This document shows, in pieces, positions 34,839 to 45,800 of a stretch of DNA of 64,000 bases. Numbering within the stretch: the first letter of the stretch is position 1; each line of letters starts with the position of its first letter. The notes beneath the pieces were generated by a model, which saw nothing but the letters and a program-made list of their open reading frames with translations, ran no database searches and was not told where the DNA came from. The position numbers were made by a program, and so were the translations under genes. This DNA comes from Guillardia theta CCMP2712 (taxonomy: Eukaryota > Cryptophyceae > Pyrenomonadales > Geminigeraceae): positions 350,788-414,787 of the forward strand of contig NW_005434625.1 of assembly GCF_000315625.1 (NCBI RefSeq), read 5' to 3'.

Positions 34839-36782
34839 ATGGCCACCCAGTACGTAGCCGCCCCCCCTGCTGCGGGTCCTCCGCAAGGGGACGAGAAGCC
34901 ACTGAAGGATCACGTCTCAAGCAAAGTTGCGGCTCAGACTATCCTCCGTAAGATCGATGAAGATGAGACGTTCTTCAGCTGGAAGATCATCCAAACCATC
35001 ATTGCAGCTGGCGGTGGCTTTATGGTGGATGCCTACGATTTGTTCGTTATCGGTCTGTTGACAAAGCTCATCGGTCGCATCTACTATCCGGATGTGCGTT
35101 ACTTTCCCCTGGGTTACTGCAATCAGATTGGCAACATCACTACCTACTATCAGACGGATCCTGGCAACAATTGGGCTCCGATTCCTCACAAATGTGGTTC
35201 TAACTGGCATACACTGGCAGAATGGCTGCCCAACAATATTCAGGGCTGGGATCAAATGAGTGTCGAGGATCAGTACAAGAAGGCACTTCAATATGCGCCA
35301 AGCGACCTGCCAAATCGCTCGAACTATGCACTTGCTTCCGTAGCTTTGATTGGCACTCTTGTTGGACAGCTCACCTTTGGCCACTTGGCAGATCTGTTTG
35401 GTCGCAAACCTGTTCATATTGTCACTATGGTTATCATTTCTATCGCTGCTCTTTGCTCTGGCATGTCTTTCGGTACCACTGGTGACGCTGTCGTCGGAAC
35501 TTTGTGCATGTGGCGTTTCCTGCTCGGACTTGGCATTGGTGGCATTTATCCTCTCAGCGCTACTGTTATGAGTGAGACTGCAAGCACTAAGTACCGCGGC
35601 ACTTACATTTCTGCTGTCTTCGCGTTCCAGGGCTTCGGTTTCTTGCTGGCTGGAACTGTGGTGATCATTCTCGCTGCCATCTGGATGCCATACCCGGATG
35701 CTGGAGATTTCCTGTGGAGGACCGCGTTTGCCCTCGCAAGCGTTCCGCCATGCATTACCTTGTACTACCGAATGATCATCCCTGAAACTGAGAGGTATGA
35801 GGTTAACGTGAAGGGAGACATTCAAACCGCAGCCAAGCAACTCGGAATCGACAACGATCCAACAATTATCAAGGCTACTGGTCTTAAGGCCAAGGGTCAC
35901 ACCTGGAGATCTTTTCTCGACCTGTATGGTCTTCCCCTCATGGGTTGCGCTTTTTCGTGGTTCCTTCTTGACATCGCCTTCTACTCTCAGGGTTTGTTCC
36001 AGAGTGACGTGTTCAGCATCGTCGGCTGGCTTCCTGCCGCTTACACCATGAACGCCATTGAGGAGACCTACCGCATTGCTCGCGCTCAGCTGATCATCTC
36101 CCTTGCCTCCATCATCCCCGGTTACTGGTTCACTGTAGCTACCATCGAGATCATGGGACGCACCAAGATCCAGTACATGGGATTCTTCTTCATGACCCTC
36201 TTCATGGGCATCCTGGCTGGGTTGTACGACCAGCTCAAGGGGGAGGTTTCCAACTTCATCGCGCTGTACGCTCTCACCTTCTTCTTCTCCAACTGGGGCC
36301 CCAACTCTACCACCTACGTCTTGCCAGCTGAGGTCTTCCCATCCTGGTTCAGAGCCACCGCCCACGGTATCTGCGCTGCCACAGGTAAGGCTGGCGCGAT
36401 CGTCGGGTCTTACGGGTTTGGTATTCTCAAGGATACTCCTAAACACAACGCCGGCCTCAAGACAGTCCTCATCGTCCTTACCATCGTCAATGCTCTCGGA
36501 CTTCTCACCACGATCCCCATCCCTGAGACCAAGGGCAAGACACTCGAGGAGCTCGGGCGCGAGGGCGAGGACATGTCCAGCATGCACACCGAGGAGAGCC
36601 AGGATGAGCCTTCCAGCGCTCAGAACGTGTACCTCCCTGGTCAATATCCGGTCCCGTATCCCGGTCAGACTCCTGTCATGATGATGCCGGCTCAACAACA
36701 GATGATGCCGATGGCTGTCCAACCTCAGATGATGGCGATGCAACCTCAGATGACTTATCCTGCAATGATGGGACAAGCCTGA
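34839..36782 (+). CDS. PHT1/Pho84-type phosphate:H+ symporter homologue (MFS) with changed TM4 site
   Basis: This is an intronless MFS transporter of about 647 residues from ATG 34839 (MATQYVAAPP). An in-frame upstream ATG at 34698 would add 47 residues. PHT1 hallmarks are present: GGGFMVDAYDLFVIG in TM1, GHLADLFGRKPVH, AVFAFQGFG (TM5 Gln), WFLLDIAFYSQ (TM7 Trp, Asp and Tyr) and GPNSTTYVLPAEVFP (TM10 Asn). In known phosphate transporters TM4 carries GGDYPLS, whose Asp is used in proton-coupled phosphate transport. Here the DNA reads ggt-ggc-att-tat, giving GGIYPLS (residue 236). The loop after TM1 is unusually long (about 90 residues) with Cys and Trp residues. The C-terminal tail is Met/Gln/Pro-rich. 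It is probably in the plasma membrane. Phosphate as the substrate is uncertain because of the lost Asp. Confidence 0.9.
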   Translation: MATQYVAAPPAAGPPQGDEKPLKDHVSSKVAAQTILRKIDEDETFFSWKIIQTIIAAGGGFMVDAYDLFVIGLLTKLIGRIYYPDVRYFPLGYCNQIGNITTYYQTDPGNNWAPIPHKCGSNWHTLAEWLPNNIQGWDQMSVEDQYKKALQYAPSDLPNRSNYALASVALIGTLVGQLTFGHLADLFGRKPVHIVTMVIISIAALCSGMSFGTTGDAVVGTLCMWRFLLGLGIGGIYPLSATVMSETASTKYRGTYISAVFAFQGFGFLLAGTVVIILAAIWMPYPDAGDFLWRTAFALASVPPCITLYYRMIIPETERYEVNVKGDIQTAAKQLGIDNDPTIIKATGLKAKGHTWRSFLDLYGLPLMGCAFSWFLLDIAFYSQGLFQSDVFSIVGWLPAAYTMNAIEETYRIARAQLIISLASIIPGYWFTVATIEIMGRTKIQYMGFFFMTLFMGILAGLYDQLKGEVSNFIALYALTFFFSNWGPNSTTYVLPAEVFPSWFRATAHGICAATGKAGAIVGSYGFGILKDTPKHNAGLKTVLIVLTIVNALGLLTTIPIPETKGKTLEELGREGEDMSSMHTEESQDEPSSAQNVYLPGQYPVPYPGQTPVMMMPAQQQMMPMAVQPQMMAMQPQMTYPAMMGQA

Positions 36783-37479
36783 ATTTTAAGTGTATGTGAT
36801 TAAAAAGTTCAATTGACGTCTCCTTGTACTTGTATTGTTACAGGTCTCCCACACTAGCCCTTTCAAGTCAACCGATCCGAATGGAAAAGTAACGTCAAAT
36901 CACTTAAAGGTCTCATCATTCATTCTGGACGCATGGGCCATAAGGGATATCATCACCTCAGTTACACAAGTTACTTCCTGACTCAGGATTTGAAGCAGTT
37001 CCTAGAGTGCCAAGATCGAGTCATATTACGATTCAGTAGGAGTAGGACAAGTCGTCTCTTTCCCCTCTCATTCCGGCATCCGATGGCCGTTAAGTCCGTC
37101 GAAGGCTAGATGTGACCGGCCCGAAGTCGACTGTGATGTCAGTAGAAATCACTAAAAGAACTTGTTGCAAGCTCAGGTTCTACCGCCACAGTCACACTGA
37201 TGGCTGACCTCTTGGTTACTGCCAGTCCGATGAGCTCTAGGGCTCAAAGACGTGCTCGTCCACAGTAGAAGCTCTAAAGACCATCCATCGACATGTAACG
37301 ACTTTGCTGCCACTGTTGATTCCAAGTTGAAGAACTGACATACTCCTCCACACTACTATCTCAGCCACCCGTTGTAGGTTCTTGTCAGATTTGCTGATAT
37401 CAGTGCTGCAGCGATAAACTCCTTGCTTGTGATGGATCTAGATTGTAAATCCTTTCCCCCTCTTCCCCACCCTCGTCCG

Positions 37480-37600
37480 TCCTCATACGGTTCTCTGACC
37501 CTCTTCCCCAGTGCCGCTCCTTCCGGCTCCTCAGGCACTCCCTTCCAATCTCGCTGTACATTCAGCCGCACCTGCTCTCCCCACCTCTCCTACTCTTCGT
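37480..37600 (-). pseudogene. Relic third copy of the palindrome gene (3' fragment)
   Basis: On minus, this stretch aligns with the 3' half of the 92-codon gene at 37893-38171. Shared runs include gggagagcagg, gtacagcgaga and gggagtgcct. The frame is broken by a stop and small length changes (translated fragments MYSEI, GRECLRSRKER). It has the same orientation as the left copy and lies about 400 bp from it. The rest of 36783-37480 holds no gene that I can support. Confidence 0.5.
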
Positions 37601-37782
37601 CTCCATAAACGTTTGTTTGTTACACAGCTCGATGAACTGCAAAGAAGAGCAAGACGAGCTGCAAAAGCCTGCTAGCAACGAATCTGAAGGCTGACAGTAA
37701 CCTGGAAAGACAACTTCGTCTCGAGCTTGACTTCATCGCAAGAAAACAAATGCTAGTCGTACCGTGACAAACATGCACACCC

Positions 37783-38392
37783 CTTGCCCTGAATGCAGAC
37801 TCCCACCAAACAAGCGCTTTGAAAAGACAACATTCGTTTATTATCGTACAGTTCGTATCTACAGCAATATCGTACATCTCCCCGGTCCTTCCTCATCGTA
37901 CTCGGACCCCCCTCTCCCGTGCCTCCTTCAAGCTCTCAAGGCACTCCCGTCCCTCGCTGTACACCCAGCCCCTCCTGCTCTCCCCCTCGCCCCTCCTCGT
38001 CGCCTCCACGTACGCTTCCTGCGCGGCAGTGAGGCGGAGGGCTGGCTTCGAGTTGCGGCGAGCCGGGGCACGGGTGAAGGTGACGTCGATCATCTCCACG
38101 AAGACCGCCGGGGCATGGCGCTTGGCTGGGGCGTCGACGAGGATCTCAGGTCGGCTTGCTGACTCGTGCATGGCTGGTGGGATAGCGAAAGAATGTGATG
38201 GCTTGGCGGCGGGAGGGCTGGGGCTTTATATACCCGGGCGGGGAGGGAAGAAGTTGCTTGTCAGCGAGGATACGAGGAGATGCGGAAACGAGGCGAGTGG
38301 TTGACACCTCCCGAAGAAGGTAAGCCTGAGATTCGAAGCGAGTCGGAGATGCTCTCCGGCTCGTGATCATCGACCGGTCGAAGAAGGTCGAA
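37783..38392. repeat. Left arm of a large inverted repeat
   Basis: This 610-bp arm is nearly identical, in reverse complement, to 38767-39365. The length difference of 11 bp equals the deletion seen in the right-arm gene copy. The arm contains a promoter with TATA box (ctttatata, about 38223-38232), the small gene and its 3' region. A diverged inner segment links it to a perfect 29-bp inverted repeat (38499-38527 with 38663-38691). Confidence 0.95.
37893..38171 (-). CDS. Small basic hypothetical protein, 92 aa (intact copy)
   Basis: The open frame runs from ATG 38171 (MHESASRPEILVDAP) to a stop at 37893 after RERGVRVR. It is highly basic and has no recognised domain. A TATA-like element lies about 55-60 bp upstream of the ATG, and putative 3' UTR follows. 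A near-identical divergent copy in the right arm supports it as a real transcribed unit. From MIDVTF onward the two predicted products differ by one residue (Ala versus Val in LTAAQEAYVE). Its function is unknown. Confidence 0.6.
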   Translation of the reverse strand: MHESASRPEILVDAPAKRHAPAVFVEMIDVTFTRAPARRNSKPALRLTAAQEAYVEATRRGEGESRRGWVYSEGRECLESLKEARERGVRVR

Positions 38393-38766
38393 CAGCCCTG
38401 CAGCCCTCGAAAGAGTCTCGGAGGCCACTCCGACGGGCGATCCGGAGACCATCGCTGAGGCGAGGATGACAGTTAATACGGAGTTATCCCCTCTGCCTGT
38501 GGTAAGGATCACGCGGCATAGACCATCCAGCAAGATCGAAGAGCTCGAGGAGTCCTGTAAAATAGTATTTTAGCTCAAAACCTCCTTGCTGACAGTGTCG
38601 GTCATGAAGATCGATCTGCAGATTGGGTACGTCGCCCTTCGTATCTTCCAGATGACAGGGACGATGGTCTATGCCGCGTGATCCTTACCACTATGACGGT
38701 GACAAGCTGTCATCAGCCGTCAGCACATGCGGCCTCCGAGACCACCCGAAAGAAGGAAGAGCTTTC

Positions 38767-39365
38767 TTCGACCTTCTTCGACCGGTCGATGATCACGAGC
38801 CGGAGAGCATCTCCGACTCGCTTCGAATCTCAGGCTTACCTTCTTCGGGAGGTGTCAACCACTCGCCTCGTTTCCGCATCTCCTCGTATCCTCGCTGACA
38901 AGCAACTTCTTCCCTCCCCGCCCGGGTATATAAAGCCCCAGCCCTTCCGCCGCCAAGCCATCACATTCTTTCGCTATCCCACCAGCCATGCACGAGTCAG
39001 CAAGCCGACCTGAGATCCTCGTCCAAGCGCCATGCCCCGGCGGTCTTCGTGGAGATGATCGACGTCACCTTCACCCGTGCCCCGGCTCGCCGCAACTCGA
39101 AGCCAGCCCTCCGCCTCACTGCCGTGCAGGAAGCGTACGTGGAGGCGACGAGGAGGGGCGAGGGGGAGAGCAGGAGGGGCTGGGTGTACAGCGAGGGACG
39201 GGAGTGCCTTGAGAGCTTGAAGGAGGCACGGGAGAGGGGGGTCCGAGTACGATGATGAAGGACCGGGGAGATGTACGATATTGATGTAGATACGAACTGT
39301 ACGATAATAAACGAATGTTGTCTTTTCAAAGCGCTTGTTTGGTGGGAGTCTGCATTGAGGGCAAG
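38767..39365. repeat. Right arm of a large inverted repeat
   Basis: Mirror copy of 37783-38392, 599 bp long. It contains gggtatataaag at about 38925-38936, 50-60 bp before the ATG at 38988. It ends at gtctgcattgagggcaag, beyond which the two flanks differ. Confidence 0.95.
38988..39255 (+). pseudogene. Divergent copy of the 92-aa gene with an 11-bp deletion
   Basis: The same ATG context and first 12 codons are present, but 11 bp missing after GAGATCCTCGT shift the frame near codon 13. Translation from this ATG gives an unrelated C-terminus. An internal ATG at 39055 restores the conserved frame (MIDVTFTRAPARRNSKPALR...) to the stop at 39255. So a shortened protein of 66 residues could still be made. 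I call it a broken copy or an N-terminally shortened gene. Between 39366 and 40355 I see no gene that I can support. Confidence 0.55.
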
Positions 39366-40355
39366 AGTATGCCACGTGACGGCAAAGGCTTGATTGACTT
39401 TCGATGGAGCAAGAGTCATGCTGGAGAAGAGGAGGCGACGTCTATTTTTGTCCTCGCATCAAAACGATCGTACGTTGCAACATCACGGCTTGAGGATGTT
39501 CTGCATTGCACGATGACATATGATAGTGTCAAGGAGCAAGAAACGTTCTTGGCTCATCCTTTGACTGCTATTATACCATGTTTTGGAGATGTGCAGAATG
39601 AGAGCCATGTTCTCGTTTCAGTATGAGCTGCAAGAAAGCTTCAGTACCAAAACATAATCAAGTTCACAAAGGAGAATGATGATCATTAGAGAATCGTTTC
39701 AAATCCAGGAATGAAGGTTTCTTGCGGTTTGTTTTTACTTGATCATGCAGAAACATAAAAACTGACACAACAGTTTCAGCGAAGGGAAAAATGCCATAAG
39801 AATGATAGCAAAACGGAGTGGGAGAGAGCCCCAATATTCATTCCCGCTCGGATCGAATGAAGGCTTACCGAATGCGATGACAGAAACATGACAGTCTTTC
39901 TAACCTCGGTCAGCATCGCTCACGTCATAGACTAGTAGGATCTGAATGCAAGCTCGAGTAAGGGAGGCCACGTCAGTATTGATGGGAGTCTGAAAACTTT
40001 TTACACCTTGATTGTTGTTTCTGCTATTCTGTTTGGCCCCTTGTTCATGCAGTCAAAACTGGTGTTCTTCCATTTCTCTCTAATGTCCCTCGACTGTTAA
40101 TTCCACTCAAGTAATGAAACATTGCTTTCAACAAGATTATGTCAAGGACAGTCTGCCTTGTAGACCGAATATCCGTTGCCTTCATGTAGACAACTGGACT
40201 CTGTTCAAAAGAATGTATTGCGCATCGGAAAAAATAATCACTAGAGAAAACAATATGCTATGTGCCCCACCCTCCGCTGATAGCGGGTAGCAACATCTTC
40301 CTGCTCTGTCCTCCGCAGGCCCGTACCGTCGCATTGAAACGTGTCCTGAGGTTTC

Positions 40356-42888
40356 TCAGACAAGGGTGCCCTCTTCCTGCCCCTCTGCTGGAGCAGACGG
40401 CTCCTCTTCCTCTCCTCTGCTGTTCCTAGAGCCCCTAGAGCTTGAGCTGCTCCTTATCACAGAGAAGTTCTCCTGCCTGCTTGTGTTGGGCTGGGAAGGA
40501 AGAAACGTCCATCCTCGCGGAGTGTAGTGAACCCCAGAGATCGGCCTGCCGATCTGCTGCTGCGAGAGCAGGTTGTGCAGCTCCTCTCCCCGAGGCATCA
40601 TGGTGCGGTGGTCGCGGTCCATGGCGTACAGGAGGAACATGGCGTCCATGGCGTCGAGCAGCACCGAGGCGAAGAAGTTGAGCACCAGCGACGAGATACA
40701 GAAGGAGGTAACGAACACGAACCTCGCAACGATGAGATGCACTATCCTCAGCTGCCCCCGCTGCAGCACCGCCCACTCGACATAGGCGTTGGACAGCAGC
40801 CACCCTGTCAGAGCTGCGCAGAGCGCCACCACGAGAGCGCCGGTCCTCAGGATAACGGCCGGAGACACGTCTGCTACCAGGGCAGCGAGGTGATTGCGGT
40901 GTAGGAGAAGACTGGTGACCTTGGCAGAGTGGCAGAAAGGATAGCCAGAGATTGCCATGAGAGGGACGGCGAATCGGTTGACGAAGCCAATCACGTCCTC
41001 GAGGCAGAACCAGACCGACTCCTGCACGCTGCTGCTGCTCCTCGACTTGCGCTTTCCCGGCAAGCTGCTCTCGGTCAGGCCTCGGGGTTGGAAGATAAGC
41101 TTGAGAGTCTCGCAGAAGGACGACACCAAGGCCGAGAAGCAGATGGAGCCGAAGGAAGTGCTGCAAACCACTTCATCAGATCCAGAAAGCACAGCAGATG
41201 TCTAGTGCCTGAGGGCCCAGCCAAGGGCGGACATGCCGGGAGACATCAGGGATGCGATCCTAAGGAGACATTCAGACGGTGAGACGGGGAGCGTGGTAGA
41301 CGGACCTTGAGGAGTCTCGCATTCTACTGCTTTCATTCCCTCGCCTCTTGGGCATCTCAGCGAAGTACCTGAGCAACCAGATTCAGTTTCACGGCTGAGT
41401 TGGGTAAGAGGATGACTACCAAAGACCGATGGCCCCGCAGACTGTGTAACGTTTGACCTCCTCGAGAATCGAGTTCGTCCATAGCAGGACCACAGAGATG
41501 AAGCCCATCCCAACGTACGCCCAGCCATCCGTTTGCCACTCACAGCGCTGCTCACCGTTGGGAAGCTTGGCCCTCACAGCAACCCCCGACATGAACGACA
41601 ATGCGATGAAGAGGAAGCAAGCTCCCAACCACATCACCTGCAGCATGTCAGTTTCACTTCAACTCGAAGACGAGATAGACACTACACCTGAATCAAAGAT
41701 AAAAATATAGATATGACAAGCACCGAGTAGTTCTCAACGAGGGCCTGCTAAAGCGTCAATTTGAGCCGAATGGGAGTGCAATGCATTCACCTTGCTAGCG
41801 CACGTCAGGAGTGCAGCAGTGAAAGCTATTCGCTCCTTCACCAGGTAAATGATTGCCAGCGAGAGAGTCATCACAACAAGTAGGGTGATAGGCCACACCA
41901 TATGAACCCCGAGCAAGAAAAGAGATATCGCAGAACAAAACAACGCAATCGGCAGCGCCGACAATGTTATATAGACAAATGCGGTTGTGAATCTTCCCAA
42001 CAGGAGCACCCAGATCGCACCAAAGACTATGGAAGAGAAAGCAAGCAAGGCAACTATCCCGGAAGCGTTCCGAACTCTTTTGTAAGCGTTCTCCAAGACT
42101 TGCTCGGGGCTCAGATCGTCTTGGAAATCGCCTTCCTCTGAATTTTGCTCCTTCTCCTTCTTTGTCGAATTTGATTCACCATGACTCGTGGAATTGCTTT
42201 GTGCAAGACTTGTTCCATTCCGCAGGGCGTGAGAGGGAAGTCCAGTACTAGCCTGCAGTTTTATGTCTTTGAGCAACTGCTTTAAACTCTGTGGAAGCAT
42301 GTTGCTGCTCAAGAGCTTCCTCGCATGTCCATGAGACACCTGGAAGGAGCCAGGCTCTTCAGCGAGCTGCTTCCCGGCGACAGAGCGCAGCCTGTGAGAC
42401 CATGGATCCCAGTTGGCGTGAGACTTCTTCACCACCTTCAACCTCGCAAGCCTTTTCCCTCCCGTCTGAAAGTTCTCATGGCGCCCTTCAAGCGCATGCT
42501 GAATGACCTCTGCTTCCGGTATGTCCCGTGCCACAGCCACCTTCTCCTGAGCGAGCCTCGCCTCGCACAGCTCGAACTCGTGCGGAAGCTGGTAGTTTGC
42601 TCCAAGGATGGCCGCGATGCCTTGGATCAAGAACAAGACCATGATGAAAGTGTACAGCCCGAAGCAACCCTTGTCTTGGGAGTCTCTGTCTCTGATAACC
42701 GGCCTCTTCGGGACCTCCGAGGACGGAGGCAGCAACATGTCCTCCTCGTTCCACATCCTGGGCGACAGGAACGCGGGAGAAAACGCCTCGGACCGCCTTG
42801 CCGACTCTACTCTGTGGCTGACGATGTTCTCAGGAAACACGTCCTCACTCTCCCTCCTCTGGATCGAAGGATTGTTCTCAGGTTCCAT
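40356..42888 (-). CDS. SLC44 / choline-transporter-like (CTL) membrane protein
   Basis: Exon 1 (41791-42888) starts at MEPENNPS; the longer frame to 42924 begins with GTG. It has TM1 (GLYTFIMVLFLIQGIAAI), a large extracellular loop with NGT/NST glycosylation-type sites, then TM helices (IVALLAFSSIVFGAIWVLL, LPIALFCSAISLFLLGVHMVW, LLVVMTLSLAIIYLV). Exon 2 (41420-41637) and exon 3 join at GAIGLW/YFAEMPKR, the CTL-type tryptophan signature. After IASLMSPGMSALGW the last exon gives FGSICFSALVSSFCE, AVPLMAISGYPFCHSA and further TMs. The tail DAMFLLYAMDRDHRT matches CTL C-termini. Family members move choline or ethanolamine-type substrates, but several are orphans. The junction near 41162-41213 needs a GC-AG intron. 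Confidence 0.82.
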
Positions 42889-43189
42889 GTTCCCGGCGCT
42901 GTCCTGGATACGCTCGCCGCGCACTTGGATCTTGTGGATTTAGCAGTTCAATCCCTTGTTCTCACGAGGTTCCTTCCATCATGACAGCCTTGAGACGTGT
43001 TTTATGTCAGGCTTGTTGACAGTGTGATGTTTCATCTATGATCTTCCTCTTCCTCCAATCATCGCATCTTCTTCGCTGCCTCCATCGTCAGCCTCCCACT
43101 TTTCGCCTCAACATGGATTTTCGGCCAATCTATTTCCGGGGCTCCACCTCCGGGACCCACATCCCCAGACACACCTTTTGACTGATCAC

Positions 43190-43800
43190 TCAACATCTTC
43201 AGAGCCTCCGGGCCCGACCCAGGGCCCGGCCCGGGCTTATTGGTCAGTCTGGGGATGAGGGTTTGGCCCTTGGAGTGAGGCGGAATTGCAGGGGTAGTGA
43301 CTGTTACAGTAGGGGTACTTTGCCTGGTATTTGATGGGGTAGTTGGGGCGATCTTGCACAATCGTTGGGGGTCGTAGAAAATTCTTAGGAACCTAGGAGT
43401 TTCTAGGGCTTATGATCTACAACACGTATTATCTGGTACCCTCCATACGACCTTCCTCAGACCTCGAGGAAATCATTCCCCCACCCCTTCAAATGAGCTG
43501 TGACATACGGGTAGATTGAACAGGCGGGAGGGGAGTACAGGCTTTTGTTTTCAACACTAGGGGTACTCAACAGAATTAAAATGAGGGGTACTTTCCTGAG
43601 ATATGAGAAGCTCAGAAAGGGGGTAGGGTGATGCGATTTTGATTGGAATGGCGGCTGCAGCGAGAGGTACCGAGCTTCAGGGGTAGGGTAGTATTCCATA
43701 GGGGATTGAGGGCGAGTAGGACGCAGGGTAGGGTGGTGACCACCCGGTAACGGTAGGTAGACGTGCGGGATGGTGGTGGGTGCGGTGATATAGGTACAGA
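43190..43800. repeat. GC word cluster and GGGTA-rich intergenic tract
   Basis: A short CCGG cluster (gggcccggcccggg, about 43205-43235) is followed by sequence rich in ggggta and gggtaggg on plus. Open frames here, for example 43059-43361 on minus, are proline/threonine-rich and look compositional. I see no supportable gene from 42960 to 44310. Confidence 0.4.
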
Positions 43801-44313
43801 CCAGCAAGTCTGCAGGGAAATGGGGGGGTGGGGGTGGATGTTGTGGAGTTATGGTGGCGAACTTTTCAGGAAGGGAATGGGGTGGCGAGTGTGCTTGCAA
43901 GAGAAGGAAGGGAAAGAGGAATGCAGAAGATGTTTGTATAACTAACTAAGTATGAACCAAAATCTCACAGTGAGGATGTACATGGACCTCTGAGGAGAGG
44001 AATGCTTTTGTAGCGATTTAGTAGCAGGGGCAGTTTGTCAGGACCTCAAGCCTGAAAGCAGACAAGCAATGTCGGATGTGAACATAGCTGGGTACACAAA
44101 TCAATTCTTGAGTGAATGATATGTGAGTGATTCCAAACAACCGGAAATAGACTTCTCAAGTACAGATGAAGTGTTCTAAACAAAGTGCGGCAGCCCTGCA
44201 TCATAACATGAAATGCGATAGTTTTGAGAAGGCTCCACTCGTTGAAGGACCGATGGCTGATGCTGTTCACCCATCATGAAAACATTGTATCTGCTCACGG
44301 CCTGCACAACATT

Positions 44314-44981
44314 TTAGGTCTCCGTGTGCTTGTAGTAATCCACTTTGCTTACCCTGATTGATTCCGATTTGAGCATGGGTAGCGCGCTGTCACTTAGAAT
44401 CATTGCCATCCTGTTGGTTTGATCGGGCATGACTGATGTTTCCAGGCGGCATGTCTTCCTGTTGCTGATCCAGTGAGCTGCGAACCTGAGTGTGTTGGAT
44501 GGCGCCTTCACGAGCCATTCTCGGTACCAGCGACCCCGTTGTTGGAGCGAGCGTGTGGTGCCTGACAAGCCTGCCAGGTTTCAACTATCAGCCACGTCTC
44601 GACAACCCGCTGCTTCAGGTTGTTTTGTTGCTTTACTATCCTCATCATCATCTCATCTCGTTTGTTGCTCACTGCACGCAGCTCTCTGGCGCTGCAGCTC
44701 AGCAGGTGGGCGGGTCACCACATCTTGTGCGATGCTGATGTCATGGCAGGAGTTGTCGGAAGCTGCATCCGAACGGATTCGAAGCTCATCGCGCCATAGG
44801 TCGAGTCAGATGTGACGCTCTTAATGCTGATGAGCCGCTGCAGGCGAACATGGTCGAGTGAGTTGGACTTGCTTACAGAGTTGATGGCGAACGAGACGAC
44901 GGCCAACGAGGTTGTACTTGATGTGATCACTGCGTCAGCAAGATCTATCCTTCCTTCTTGATGTGCTTGCTGCGTCAGCAA
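44314..44981 (-). CDS. Unrecognised protein, 3' exons
   Basis: Two minus-strand stretches look like exons. One, 44715-44981, reads GRIDLADAVITSSTTSLAVVS and continues to MSFESVRMQLPTTPAM. The other runs from about 44530 to a stop at 44314: LRFAAHWISNRKTCRLETS, then MAMILSDSALPMLKSESIRV. They could be spliced across 44570-44715. I recognise no family. Upstream exons probably lie beyond 45000. Confidence 0.3.
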
Positions 44982-45359
44982 GATGTCTCCTTCCTATTTC
45001 TGACTGATCTGTCAGTCCTCTCAAGACTCGTCCTTCCAAGCTGAAGAGCCAAGGAACCGACCGGCAGCTCGCCCGGTGCTCCTCGTGCTCTGACTCACTG
45101 CCCTCCCGTCTAATCGCTGGCGCAGCCTCGCGCTCGTTTGTTGGAAGCCGTCTTCTACTGCCGGCAGTATGTGCTGATGAAGTGGCTCATCGAGGCCCTC
45201 AGGTCTTGTGCAACCGCCATGTGCTGGACATTGACGTTGGTTCAGCATCGGCTCCTTGTCGGAATCGCTCTTCCTTGTTTTACTTTCGGTTGCTGCAAGT
45301 GTGATGCTGAGCGTATGGCCTGACGAGACTGGTAAGAAGACCCCAAAGAATGTCTGTTG

Positions 45360-45800
45360 GTGTTGACCGACTTGTGGGTTTGAAACTTGTGTTTCTTTTC
45401 ATTGTTCTTGCCTCCTTCACCTGCATCTTACATTTTTCATCTTGTGAAAATAAGCATGGGGCTGTGTACATTTTGTTGGCAGCGCTCCTCTCCTCCATGC
45501 TCATTTTATTGGCAGGGTCCTCGTTGAGCTCATGGTTCAACAGTGCGCTTGTTGTTAAGGTAATATTGCATGTTGAGAATTCTTTCCTTACTTGGCTCCT
45601 TGAAGATTTTTCGATGCTTGTCTCATGTTAACGAAGAGGGTCGTACCGTAATGACAGTTTGTCTCTTTCTCTTCTCCATCTGCTCAGGTGGTTTTCTCTT
45701 CTGCGTTGTCTGTTTTTCACCTGACGTTTTCCTTCGAAGTTGTTTTGATGAACCAGAAGTTTTCGTTTGTGTTCAATTACATCGTGGTCTTCATTGAGAT
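45360..45800 (+). CDS. Possible multi-pass membrane protein exons
   Basis: One stretch (about 45360-45558) encodes two hydrophobic segments, LKLVFLFIVLASFTCILHF and VYILLAALLSSMLILLAG. It ends at a gtaata donor. After an intron ending ctgctcag (about 45694), VVFSSALSVFHLTFSFEVVL and FNYIVVFIEM continue with further hydrophobic segments and a donor at about 45801. The start and end of the gene are not resolved and no family is recognised. Confidence 0.35.

Noticed and set aside
34917-36776. 619-codon open frame antisense to the phosphate-transporter homologue
   Set aside because: It mirrors the codon pattern of the clear MFS gene on the other strand, is His/Asp/Glu-biased and has no domain, so it is a shadow of the real gene.
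41734-42924. GTG at 42924 as the SLC44-like start
   Set aside because: A nuclear eukaryotic gene should use ATG; the first in-frame ATG at 42888 fits the family N-terminus.
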